Assembly: GCF_900169065.1 (NCBI RefSeq)
Contig: NZ_FXZB01000008.1
Span: forward strand, 1 to 64,000
Reading direction: 5' to 3'
Source of the DNA: Brevibacterium aurantiacum
GTDB taxonomy: Bacteria; Actinomycetota; Actinomycetes; Actinomycetales; Brevibacteriaceae
Length of the DNA stretch: 64,000 nucleotides
Under the pieces are notes generated by a model that saw only the letters and a list, made by a program, of their open reading frames with translations, did not search any database and was not told the origin of the DNA. The translations under genes were made by a program, and so were the position numbers. Positions 9,101 through 16,811 of this stretch are shown here, piece after piece. The first letter of the stretch is position 1, and the number at the start of each line of letters is the position of its first letter.

Positions 9101-9298
9101 GTGTTCGGTGGCGCTGACGGCGTCGTAGCTGGTGATGAGGTAGCGGTTGACTGCGGGCACCCAGTGGACGCCGCCTTCGGCGCGGAGTCGTTCGTAGATC
9201 GGGAACGGATCGTCGTAGAGTTCCGGAATCGTCACCCAATCGGCGACCGGCGCCGAGGCGGCCCCTTGGTGGGTGTCCGCGTGCAGTTGAGAAGTCAT
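6164..9298 (-). CDS. Self-contained cytochrome P450 fused to FprA-type FAD reductase and flavodoxin
   Basis: One 1044-residue chain contains a whole electron-transfer system. Residues 1-410 are a P450: ExxR is E283-TI-R286, and the haem loop HLAFSKGVHVCLG has Cys354. The I-helix reads GGGLNEPRD (243-251), lacking the usual acid-threonine pair and resembling the guaiacol O-demethylase GcoA (CYP255), as does GGWVFRGMLNLPVTW. Residues 436-870 match adrenodoxin/ferredoxin-NADP reductases (FprA): FAD motif GAGPAG (441-446) and NADP motif VVGQGNVAID (583-592). Residues 893-1040 are a flavodoxin, with FMN loops FGTESGNAE and SSTYGDGD. NADPH electrons should pass FAD to FMN to haem. A linker of about 25 small residues (411-435) separates the first two domains. 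The substrate is unknown; a methoxy-aromatic compound is an inference. Confidence 0.93.
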   Translation of the reverse strand: MTSQLHADTHQGAASAPVADWVTIPELYDDPFPIYERLRAEGGVHWVPAVNRYLITSYDAVSATEHDQEIFSADEEGSLQIRAMGHSMLRRDDPEHYEQRRAWQPVLKPGYVKRVWTSMYREVAEDLLGKLIDKGPGADLIWDFAAPYAAETLRRMLGLYNAEQSDLQRWSQTMIDATGNYADDPDVWAKGKRSFDEVDAALDEMLEYHLTHRDDSLISRLLSMPGEAMPIEQIRANIKMTIGGGLNEPRDALGVAALAMFDHPEQRTAAIANPGLWPTVFEETIRWIAPIGMYSRQTTQDTVLAGTHLPAGAKLGICVLSANRDETIWDRADQFDIHREAKPHLAFSKGVHVCLGNWAARAEIAEVALPLLFNSLDGLAIDETRETRVGGWVFRGMLNLPVTWSKASATPNYGVAVSGGAASAGDAPSSEGTGPKVAVIGAGPAGCFSAKEILRQVPGSTADVYDRLPVPYGLLRYGVAADHQGTKSVAAQFDRLFADTRARFIGNTDLGSDVTMDELKANYDAVVLASGLNHDRLLDIPGTKLNHVYRAGTITRLLNGHPDEAETGASEVAPMVLGSRVAVVGQGNVAIDILRLLTCRSETLEGSDIDDLIHGSLRSDIARIDIIGRSEPSAAKFDPVMIRELARVPGLTHVLHGVDLDAVPVGKDAKLDALRGLLDPESRVGAASDQGDASAKEIELHWWFASSPEHITGSSVGGASSSESAGAVGGLDFTHDGEAVHLDVDSVITAIGFVRDPMSVAKQGICPVSPIPADGKISDGLFAIGWLKGNGRGTIPDQRTDARTLAATIAAEVAAGSISTGAAGIDPHENATDFNGWRRIDLKERLGAGAGRCRAKIRTRSELLDAARDASLDEQITVASGSAAKELAPGVPVTILFGTESGNAELVAEELGKFLGERSDLEISDLATISPGDLDPERFYLLVSSTYGDGDVPSSATRFHGELKETDVDLGGVRFAVFGMGDASYTKTYSRGSELLTEALEARGATRVGEYGRHDAGGPVPASEAASEWAQGVLTNLTTELSPA

Positions 9299-9335
9299 CG
9301 TCGTCTCCCCTCATCCTCGAGATTGTCCTGTCGAT

Positions 9336-9359
9336 GCGATCGTTCGATGATGTGATCGC
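9336..9359. promoter_or_regulatory. Inverted repeat in the P450/LysR divergent promoter
   Basis: The 138-base gap between the two divergent starts contains GCGATC (9336-9341) and GATCGC (9354-9359), a perfect inverted repeat with a 12-base spacer. LysR regulators commonly bind dyads of this kind placed between their own gene and the divergent target. No clear -35/-10 pair could be assigned. Confidence 0.4.
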
Positions 9360-9436
9360 GTTCACAGTCCAGTCTGCAACGGGTACGATCAAAGGAAAAG
9401 CGGAATTAATCTGACAACTAGTCCGGAAAAGCGAAT

Positions 9437-10357
9437 ATGTACATTGACCAGGTCCCGAACTTCTCTCTACGCCAACTCTCGTATCTCATTACTGCGGCCC
9501 GATTGGGCACGATCTCTGCCGCCGCGGCCGAGCTGCACGTGTCGTCCTCGGCGATCTCTGACTCGATCACGGCGCTCGAGCACCAGATGGGTTCTCAGCT
9601 GTGCATCCGGAAGAAGGCTCAGGGGCTGGTCCTCACCGCAGCGGGCAAACAGGTCGCAGCACAGGCGAGGAACCTCATCAACGAGGCGAATGAGCTGGAA
9701 CGTGACCTCAAGACCACGGACGACGAACTCGCCGGACCGATCACGATCGGGTGCTACCCGACCCTGGCTCCGATGATCCTGCCGGTCCTCCTCGCCGAGT
9801 TCGGTGAGCAGCACCCACGGGTGAGCCTGGAGATCGTCGAGACGACGCAGGACAAGCTGGCCGGGAAACTGGAGTCGGGTGAGATCGACGTCGCTTTCGT
9901 CTACGAGACGCTCATCCCGGGAACACCAAACCATGCTCAGCTCTTCGCGCAGCCAGCACACGTCATCTTGGCAGCCGACGATCCGTTCGCCTCACGGGAC
10001 ACGGTTCGCCTGGAGGACTTGGTTGATCGCGACATGATTCTCCTCGACTCTCCCCCATCGAGTCAGCACACCCTTAGCATGTTCCATGGTCGCGGCCTGC
10101 GGCCGACAATCCGGCACAGGACGACGAGCTACGAGGTGGTGAGGACGCTGGTCGGGCGAGGGCTGGGGTATGGAGTTCTGGTGCAGCGGTTGAACAACAC
10201 CTCGAGCTACGAAGGATATTCACTGGTGGTGAAGGAGATTGAGCCTGCGGTGGAGCCAGTTGGGGTTGAGGTGATCTGGCCCTCGCAAACTGCAATGGCA
10301 ATGCGGGTTCAGGCGCTGATTGAATTCGCCCTCGCCAGACAGTGGAAGACAGCCTGA
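9437..10357 (+). CDS. LysR-family transcriptional regulator
   Basis: The 306-residue protein has an N-terminal winged helix-turn-helix (about 10-70: LRQLSYLITAARLGTISAAAAELHVSSSAISDSI) and a C-terminal co-inducer domain beginning at GPITIGCYPTLAP and containing a GEIDVAFVYE segment. It is divergent from the P450 fusion gene and most likely activates it, and the transporter behind it, in response to the pathway substrate or an intermediate. Its stop codon directly abuts the end of the convergent DUF2075 gene. Confidence 0.9.
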   Translation: MYIDQVPNFSLRQLSYLITAARLGTISAAAAELHVSSSAISDSITALEHQMGSQLCIRKKAQGLVLTAAGKQVAAQARNLINEANELERDLKTTDDELAGPITIGCYPTLAPMILPVLLAEFGEQHPRVSLEIVETTQDKLAGKLESGEIDVAFVYETLIPGTPNHAQLFAQPAHVILAADDPFASRDTVRLEDLVDRDMILLDSPPSSQHTLSMFHGRGLRPTIRHRTTSYEVVRTLVGRGLGYGVLVQRLNNTSSYEGYSLVVKEIEPAVEPVGVEVIWPSQTAMAMRVQALIEFALARQWKTA

Positions 10358-12100
10358 TCAGCACGTTCGAATTTTGCTTCGCATGTACTCTCTCAAGGTC
10401 TCGTCGCACACGTACAAGTAGGTGCCACGGATGCCGCGAGTCATGAGCACTGAGTAGATGTTCTGTACATATTGAAGGATGTCTTCGTCCGTGTACGTGA
10501 TCCCGAGCTTCTTGTTGTTCTCCTTGCCCTTTTTGTCGTAGTAGTTGGATCAGTCGAAGTACACCGCCCCATCGGATGGATCCATCCGCAGATCCCGGCC
10601 GATGATCACGCCGGCATAATTGAGGTCATATCCCTGGACTGTGTGGATTGAGCCGACCTCGCTCACGGAACCCGGGCTGTTGATCCAGTCCTTGACGACA
10701 CCGTTCCACTGGAGTTTGACGCCATCTTCATCGATGTCGATCTTGTGTCGATTCTTCGGACCCTTGCTGTTCCAGGGCCAGGCATAGCCAGCAATAGCCC
10801 GAGACAGACCGTGCTCTTCATCCTTCTGTTTGATAGTGCTGATCATCGAACCCAGGTCGTCGAAGAGTTCGAACTCGTACTCTCCGAAGTCTGGCGATTC
10901 GTCAGCTTGCCCTCGCAGCAACTCCTTCACGAAGGGGATGTACTTGTCGCCGGCCAACACTCGGATCTGGCTGATGATTTCGATGTAGTTCTCCCGCTTC
11001 TTGGCGGACTCAACCAGTTCAAGAACTGTGGATGTGGGCAGGTCGCCGGGTTTGACGGTTTGAAAAGGATCGACAAACAGCACGACTTTGTCTGACTTCG
11101 CCTTGATCCAATCGAGTTGAGTAAGATGCAAACCATCGTTGCCGAAAAGCCGTTCATTGGCCGCACTGAATCTCTTGTTGAGCATCGCTGCAGGTTGGTT
11201 GGAACGCATTCCAAGCCGATGTGACTCATCGACCAATGTCAGGTCAAAGCGATCCTGGGACTCTGCGATGCCAAAGGGGGTCAACACTTGTACCCTTTCC
11301 AGGCCAGGGGTCCGTCTGAAAACTCGTTCGACCGTCTCGCGAAGCGATTGCTGAGGAACTACTAAGGCGACCTTGATGCCTCCGAGGAGGTCTCTGTTGC
11401 GTTCGGTGTAGAACTTGGTGAATCGCTCGTCGCTGACAGGATCTTCCAAGTCACTGGAGCTCTGAATGTCTGACAGCATCTTGAGGATATAGATCGCAAC
11501 AACAGTCTTGCCGGTACCCGGGTCACCTTTGACAATCAGCTCAAGGCTGGACGGGTCAGAGTGGAGAGACGTGGTAATCGCCTCCATGATCTGACCAACG
11601 GCAATTTCCTGGTCCGGCGTCAGTGCTTTGAAGGGCGAGAGCTTAAAGAGATCAGAGTTCTGAATCTCCTCGAGTTCAGCCTCGAACAAGCCTTCGTCTT
11701 TGAGCCGTTCGAAGATGAGCTCGAATTGCTCTCGGTAGTGAGCTCGGTCGTAATAGTTCGAGTCGACGATCCCGACATTGCGATTGAGCAGGCTGAAGCG
11801 TCCTTCCCCAGAAATCAGCCGGATCAGGTAGGACTCAAGGTCCAGACATACGGATTTGTTGAATTGCTCGTTATAGATCACGCGGAGCGTAGTCAGATCC
11901 TGGCGTTCAGGATTCGCCTTATGCTGGTTCATCCGATTGACGGCGTTGAGGGTCTCGCCAACGTAGACGTTGTCGCTGTCGGCGATGGTGTAGACAACTG
12001 GCCAATTGCTACCGAAACCGCCGAGTTCGTGACCAAGGCGACGGGCGAGCTCGATTTCGACCAGACTGAAATCGACCTTGTGGATATCAAAGTTGGTCAT
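10358..12100 (-). pseudogene. GIY-YIG / DUF2075 P-loop protein interrupted by an in-frame TGA
   Basis: From ATG 12100, 516 codons run to a TGA at 10550-10552. The same frame then continues for 63 codons to a TGA at 10358-10360. The downstream part reads SNYYDKKGKENNKK and SVLMTRGIRGTYLYVCD, the conserved end of the DUF2075 family with helicase-like motif VI. The N-terminus has a GIY-YIG-like nuclease fold (VVYTI at about 35-39, VYVGET at 45-50). The P-loop domain has Walker A GDPGTGKT (192-199) and Walker B VDESH (290-294). The interrupted codon was perhaps CGA (Arg). Loss of the last 63 residues should remove motif VI and so inactivate the ATPase, unless the stop is a sequencing error. GC is low. 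The gene overlaps the MazG-like gene by 14 bases. Confidence 0.85.
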
Positions 12101-12407
12101 ACTTCTTCGATGTCCCTCGTGACTTCTCAACCGGATACTTCTGCTCAGTGATGTCCAACTTCTCCTCCACAATGTTGAGAGGATCCACATCAAGCTTGTC
12201 AGCGAGCAGCAGGCAATAGGTCAAGACGTCTGCAAGCTCGAATTTCGTGGACTCGTGGTCGAACTCCGAGTTCCACTGGAACGACTCCAGCAACTCCCCA
12301 GCTTCAATGCTGATCGACTTCGCCAAGTTCTCGGCCGAATGGAACTGGTTCCAGTCTCTCGCCGACATGAATTCTCGTATCCTTGCCTGAGTTTGCGCTA
12401 GGTCCAT
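12087..12407 (-). CDS. MazG-like nucleotide pyrophosphohydrolase
   Basis: The 106-residue all-alpha protein has the MazG metal-binding pattern: SIEAGELLESFQW (EAGEL) and, about 20 residues later, ELADVLTYCLLLADKL (E..D). Such enzymes hydrolyse (d)NTPs to monophosphates and pyrophosphate. It is translationally coupled to the GIY-YIG/DUF2075 gene by a 14-base overlap. This small MazG plus DUF2075 pairing recurs in bacteria and is often seen near defence genes (from memory). Low GC compared with the surrounding genes fits recent acquisition. Confidence 0.85.
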   Translation of the reverse strand: MDLAQTQARIREFMSARDWNQFHSAENLAKSISIEAGELLESFQWNSEFDHESTKFELADVLTYCLLLADKLDVDPLNIVEEKLDITEQKYPVEKSRGTSKKYDQL

Positions 12408-12708
12408 AAAGTGATGCTATCGGCTCAATACAAGAACTACACACGGGCCTCAAACTACACACGGGCCTCACCTCCTCCTGGATAGGAATCCGAACCTGTT
12501 GCTGGTCCGCCTCGATCTACCGACTTCGACAATAACGAACATTGCGGGGGCAACGGCACCTCAGCGCAACGGCATGCTGAACTCTCTTCGTTGAGCAGTG
12601 GAGTTCGTAGAAGGGCGATCGGGTTGACGGCGACGATTGGTCAAAGAAGCTCGCCGAGCCTTCTCAGGGCGAATTCGACGCGACTGAAGACCATTGCGGA
12701 TGGCAGAT
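12408..12708. other. Gene-free stretch with an 18-bp tandem duplication
   Basis: No credible coding region is visible on either strand. At 12435-12470 the 18-base unit beginning AACTACACACGGG is repeated exactly twice head to tail, which looks like a recent slippage or integration scar upstream of the MazG-like gene. No promoter or terminator stands out. Confidence 0.6.
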
Positions 12709-13608
12709 TCAGTTGGAATCGAGCGCCCGCTGATAGCCCCGCATTCTCTTTCTGCCGTTCGCAGTCAGACCCCGATTGTCCAGCAGTGCAGCGATGCGAT
12801 CATCTGCCCCTGACGCGTGCAGACGTTCGATGAGTGACTTGTTGAGCGGCTCCAAGGCATCGGTCCGTGCGGAGACCGTGCCGTAGCTCGGTGACTTCTT
12901 GCCCGCCACCGTGTCGAGTTCATGAATGTAGTGCTCGGTGAAGCTGCTCCACATGTCAGGGGTCAGCAGGTGACGAGGCAGCACCTCGGCCAACGTCGAT
13001 TCCTTTTCTGACGTTCGGCCGAATCCGAAACGAGTCCACCCGTATTTGCGTTCCCAGTGAACGATCTGAACGGCCGAGAGTCGGCACAGCTCCTCCGGGC
13101 CCAGAGCCCGGCCTATACCAGTCCACAGTTGGTCGACCATCTCTGAGATCACGACCTTCGATGCTTCGATCGGGTCCTCGGAGCGGAAGTAGTCGAACCC
13201 TTCGGTTTCGCAGGCCAGAGTGATGAGTGTGCTCACCGCCTCGACGGCAGGGCGAATCTCTTCACCGGTTCCGGCCGACAGAGCCGCGAACGATTGTGCG
13301 AAGTGGTCCTTGTAGGTGAACCGCCACCGCGTGCGCTCCTTGGGCGAGACCCGACGATCTCGTGCAAGATATGCTCCGGCACGAGCCAGAGCAGCGAACT
13401 CCTTGACGTTCCTGCGAACCACTTCGGCCGATGGCGGCGCAGGGGCCGTGACGGTCACCTGAGACGGGTCGATGAGCTCCTCGACCCGTTCTCGCGTCCG
13501 GGCGTCGCCGCGCCAGTAGAGAGTCCAGAGCATCTTCTCCAGGTCGTCACGGTCGAAGCCCGAGGTTGTGCGGAAGAACTGCGTACGATCGAATTTCTTG
13601 GCCACCAC
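12709..13608 (-). CDS. Unrecognised 299-residue soluble protein
   Basis: I do not recognise this protein. It starts at GTG 13608 (GTG GTG GCC), has no signal peptide or membrane segment, and looks mostly helical and charged. Segments such as FDYFRSEDPIEASKVVISEMVDQLW and ERKYGWTRFGFGRTSEKE are well formed, and codon use is host-like, so it is probably a real gene. It is divergent from the 595-residue unknown protein, with only 80 bases between the two starts, so the two may share a promoter and a function. No catalytic motif is evident. Confidence 0.65.
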   Translation of the reverse strand: MVAKKFDRTQFFRTTSGFDRDDLEKMLWTLYWRGDARTRERVEELIDPSQVTVTAPAPPSAEVVRRNVKEFAALARAGAYLARDRRVSPKERTRWRFTYKDHFAQSFAALSAGTGEEIRPAVEAVSTLITLACETEGFDYFRSEDPIEASKVVISEMVDQLWTGIGRALGPEELCRLSAVQIVHWERKYGWTRFGFGRTSEKESTLAEVLPRHLLTPDMWSSFTEHYIHELDTVAGKKSPSYGTVSARTDALEPLNKSLIERLHASGADDRIAALLDNRGLTANGRKRMRGYQRALDSN

Positions 13609-13688
13609 CCGTTCAGAGTAACAATCACATGCGCGGCGAGCTCATCGAATCCGATGCATGTCAGCCTCTGATGCAATAGCGTGGGAGC

Positions 13689-15476
13689 ATGCCTTCACAG
13701 CCACCGGAGCCACCGAGCGACGAACCCGACCTTCTCGCCGAACTCTCGGCTGTCCTTGCCGATCCGAGTCCTGTCCCGCTGCTTCTGGCCGCGAGCTCCA
13801 TGGGGTACGCCGCCAATGTCGACGAGGACGATGGTTCATCACCATTCTCGATGCCTCCCAAAGTCGAGTCGAGCCCGCTCTCGGAGCAGTTCCTTACCCT
13901 CACCTCGGCGATGATGGAATCAGCGGCGCCAGAGACCGACGCGCTCCTGCTCATCTGGGCCGCCATGTTCGACGACCCATTGTTGCGACGACGCATCCAC
14001 CGTGCCGTCGATTCCAGGTCACAGTCACTACCGGAGTGGCTGCGCAGCCTTGATTCAGTGTCACCTGTCGCCGCTGCTTCACTGCGCCACGAGCTCGGCC
14101 ACGAAGAGACACTGTTCGTCGAATTCTCGCTCTCAGGGCAGCCTGTCACGATGGCTGTGGCAGTGACCCGGCTGGGCATCCCCTACCTCGAGGACTGCTA
14201 TCCGATCGACGACACCATCGATTCGATCCAGCGACTGGCCGCGGACAATCCGCAGATGCCCTCCGATCACATCGAACTGACGCTGGCGAATGCGCGCGCC
14301 CAGATCGAGGAATTCGTCGATCACGGCGACCACATGATGCCACCCACGGAAACCGACACCTGGCCCTCGGTGCGACTGCTCCTGGCCTGGATGCTGCGGC
14401 TCCTGCCTGACGGCGGAGAGGTTGAGGAACCCCACGAATGGACGGAAGACGAGATCGGCTCTCTGGTCACCGATTTCCTCGCTTCGTCCTGGGCACAGGA
14501 GATCCGATCCGATGCCGCGATGCACGCTGAACGTCTCTTCGATTTTCAGCTCACCCACGGGTCCGGCGAGCCACTCAAATGGGGCGCGACCGCTGTCAAT
14601 ATGATCATGGGCGATCTCTACCCGCGCAAGGTCCTCGCAGATGACGAGTTCATGCTCAGCATGCCCACAGTCCTTGCCGCAGTGGTTCGATTCGCCAATG
14701 AGCGCTCAGGCACCTCGCCGGAGTTCACAACCTCGGCCCTCGAGGCGATTGATGAAGCTCTCCCCGAGTATCGCCGCCGCGTATCCGAGGGTTCCAGCGC
14801 ATCCGGGGCCCCCGCCTCTGGGCTCGCAGACCTTCTGGGCCTGCCATCGGATGTCGAACTGCCAGAAGGGCTGATCGAACAGCTCAGCACAATGGGGCTC
14901 GATCCGAACTCCGGTCGAGGATTCGATCCTCGGGCGATCACTGCGGAGGACGCCAAACTCTGGAGGGAAGAACTTCGACTGCGGGCAGGCGGTGAGGAGA
15001 ACCTCGCCTCCCTCGATGAGGAGCCGCTGCCCGCCGAGGACTTCAGCACCGGCGGCATCAGCCCGAAGGTGCTCCCTCAAGTTCAGGCGCTGGCCGCCGA
15101 CCTGGCCCGCTTCGCCGACGCCCATTTCCGAGATCCGGAGATGACGACTGCCGTACTGCGGATCCTGAATCTCACAGCTCGGACGAACCCTGCAGCATTC
15201 CGCCGGGGCTTCGCCCACCCGCCGGCGATCGCCGCTCTGTGCTGGATCGCGGGAAAGAACAACCGGTGGTTCATCGCCGAGGTTCGCCAGCGCACGATTC
15301 AGACGATGATGTTGGCCGCTGGGGCCACGACACAGCCGACTGCACGGGCTAAGTCGATGCTCAAGAACGTCTCCTACTCGCTGGAGGCCCAGGAGCTCGA
15401 TCTGGGTGATCCTGCGTTGCTGACATCACTGGCGCGGGCGGACCTCATGGCGATGCGCGACGCCACTATTGAGTGA
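13689..15476 (+). CDS. Unrecognised 595-residue acidic protein
   Basis: The product is acidic, alpha-rich and cytosolic, with no signal peptide or membrane helix and no motif I can name. Host-like codon use through the whole length and the octamer CGCCGAGG or its complement at 13903, 15032 and 15275 support a resident gene. It is transcribed away from the 299-residue unknown gene, 80 bases apart. A Pro/Ser-rich start (PPEPPSDEPD) leads into a long helical body; a low-complexity linker (about 360-375) precedes a second region containing DLLGLPSDVELPEGLIEQL. The function cannot be assigned. Confidence 0.7.
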   Translation: MPSQPPEPPSDEPDLLAELSAVLADPSPVPLLLAASSMGYAANVDEDDGSSPFSMPPKVESSPLSEQFLTLTSAMMESAAPETDALLLIWAAMFDDPLLRRRIHRAVDSRSQSLPEWLRSLDSVSPVAAASLRHELGHEETLFVEFSLSGQPVTMAVAVTRLGIPYLEDCYPIDDTIDSIQRLAADNPQMPSDHIELTLANARAQIEEFVDHGDHMMPPTETDTWPSVRLLLAWMLRLLPDGGEVEEPHEWTEDEIGSLVTDFLASSWAQEIRSDAAMHAERLFDFQLTHGSGEPLKWGATAVNMIMGDLYPRKVLADDEFMLSMPTVLAAVVRFANERSGTSPEFTTSALEAIDEALPEYRRRVSEGSSASGAPASGLADLLGLPSDVELPEGLIEQLSTMGLDPNSGRGFDPRAITAEDAKLWREELRLRAGGEENLASLDEEPLPAEDFSTGGISPKVLPQVQALAADLARFADAHFRDPEMTTAVLRILNLTARTNPAAFRRGFAHPPAIAALCWIAGKNNRWFIAEVRQRTIQTMMLAAGATTQPTARAKSMLKNVSYSLEAQELDLGDPALLTSLARADLMAMRDATIE

Positions 15477-15575
15477 GGGGCGAAGAGGGCCGGTATGCGG
15501 CCAGTGACTCAGGCCTCATCTGTTTGGAGCGCGCACATGCCGTAGACCCCGATGAAACCCCTCCTCATACCGAAT

Positions 15576-15594
15576 GTTGCACGTCAAGTGCAAC
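15576..15594. repeat. Perfect inverted repeat between convergent gene ends
   Basis: GTTGCAC (15576-15582) and GTGCAAC (15588-15594) form a perfect 7-bp dyad with a 5-base spacer, in the 198-base gap between the ends of two convergent genes. There is no T-run, and the symmetric 19-base form looks more like a repressor operator than a terminator, but no gene start lies nearby. Confidence 0.4.
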
Positions 15595-15674
15595 GAACCG
15601 AAGACAGAGGGGCGTCACAACGGGGAATCATATTGCAGGGTAGGTCAACGTCGGCAGACCGCTTCCGGCGGTTC

Positions 15675-16634
15675 CTATTTCACTGCGACATAGACCTTGT
15701 CAGCGAGCATGTCAGGGTTGACTGCCAGCACACCGGCTTCGGCGTCTTCTGATGGAATCTGGATGGCAATGGACCCGGAAGTCGATGCACCGTTGTACAT
15801 GTTCTCCAACGTGTCGAGCGCGTTCGGCGCTACCACCATGTCGTCGAGGCCATCAAAAGTATTGCCGCCAGCTGAAACGTATTCAAAGGTGGCCATCGGC
15901 ATTTCCCCGTCGGGTGCGTCGCCTGTATATGTCATTTCGACGTCGATCATCATGTACTGGTTGCCGGAATCTGGCGTCTCGTTGAGCTCGCTCTCTGCAA
16001 GGACTTCGTCGGTGGCATCCAAGGTGACGTTCGTAATCGTCATGTCCCAGTTTTCGCTGCTGATCTTGGTTCCGACAGCGTATGGGTTCTCTCGGGTACC
16101 TTCTTCGGCTCCAGCTTCCTCTGCATCGCCGGCCTCGTCCACGACTTCTTCAGCCGGGGCCTCCGCTGACACATCATCGCTGAAAGCATCGTCGACCGAG
16201 GAAGCAACCACAAAGAAGAACACAAGAATCGCCACGATGGTTCCAACGACCGACAAAATCAATGCCGAAATGGAGAATCCTTTTCCGCCCTTAAGAAAAA
16301 ACGAAATGATTGCCAAAAGGAACGCAATTGGAAGAAGAATCCATCCCATAATAAGTGCGCCCGGGATGCATCCGAAGATGAACCCGACAATAGCGATTAT
16401 AAACGCTACGATACCCATCACGTTTTTCTGACGCTTCTTTGGCGGCTGCGCGAAGTTTCCACCAGCCTGCTGTCCGTTGACGCCGTACGCATCGGCACCG
16501 CTGTACTGCGGGCCACCGCTGTACTGCGGTTGGCCGTTGGCCTGCATGGCGGGCTCTTGATACTGAGGAGCCTGGGACTGCCCCTGGGCTGGGCTCTGCG
16601 ACGGACGGCTGTTGGGGTCAAAGTTCTGGCTCAT
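15675..16634 (-). CDS. DUF4352-type membrane-anchored protein
   Basis: The 319-residue protein has three parts: a Gln/Pro/Ser-rich cytoplasmic start (about 1-65, with repeated PQYSG), four hydrophobic segments (about 72-150: VMGIVAFIIAIVGFIFGCIPGALIMGW and VVGTIVAILVFFFVVASS), then an acidic Glu/Ala linker (about 160-185) and a beta-rich domain starting at NPYAVGTKISSENWDMTITNVTLDA, matching DUF4352 immunoglobulin-like domains. The final domain is probably exposed outside the membrane. The function is unknown; relatives are often annotated as lipoproteins or antigens. A TAGAAA-N7-TTTCTA dyad lies at 16649-16667, just upstream of the start. GC is lower than average for the window. Confidence 0.75.
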   Translation of the reverse strand: MSQNFDPNSRPSQSPAQGQSQAPQYQEPAMQANGQPQYSGGPQYSGADAYGVNGQQAGGNFAQPPKKRQKNVMGIVAFIIAIVGFIFGCIPGALIMGWILLPIAFLLAIISFFLKGGKGFSISALILSVVGTIVAILVFFFVVASSVDDAFSDDVSAEAPAEEVVDEAGDAEEAGAEEGTRENPYAVGTKISSENWDMTITNVTLDATDEVLAESELNETPDSGNQYMMIDVEMTYTGDAPDGEMPMATFEYVSAGGNTFDGLDDMVVAPNALDTLENMYNGASTSGSIAIQIPSEDAEAGVLAVNPDMLADKVYVAVK

Positions 16635-16811
16635 GCTACCTCGGTACTAGAAAGTTCAATTTTCTATCAGAATACCCTCCAGGAAACACAGATATTTTCC
16701 AAGGAACCTCAACTACTCCGATGGTTATACAACCGTTACTATCGCTAGCACCTCTCATGAATATTCGGTCACGTGCGTAGTCTTCAATACTCCCTCAACA
16801 CGTGATTCTTG

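Noticed and set aside
7076..9355. A 759-codon open frame on the plus strand opposite the P450 fusion.
   Set aside because: It is the antisense of a high-GC gene, with low-complexity Gly/Val/Asp/Arg-rich product and no domain; the minus-strand protein has three intact cofactor domains.
10550..10552. TGA read as selenocysteine or programmed readthrough in the DUF2075 gene.
   Set aside because: No hairpin resembling a SECIS element is evident just downstream, and the family has no selenocysteine here; a point mutation is simpler.
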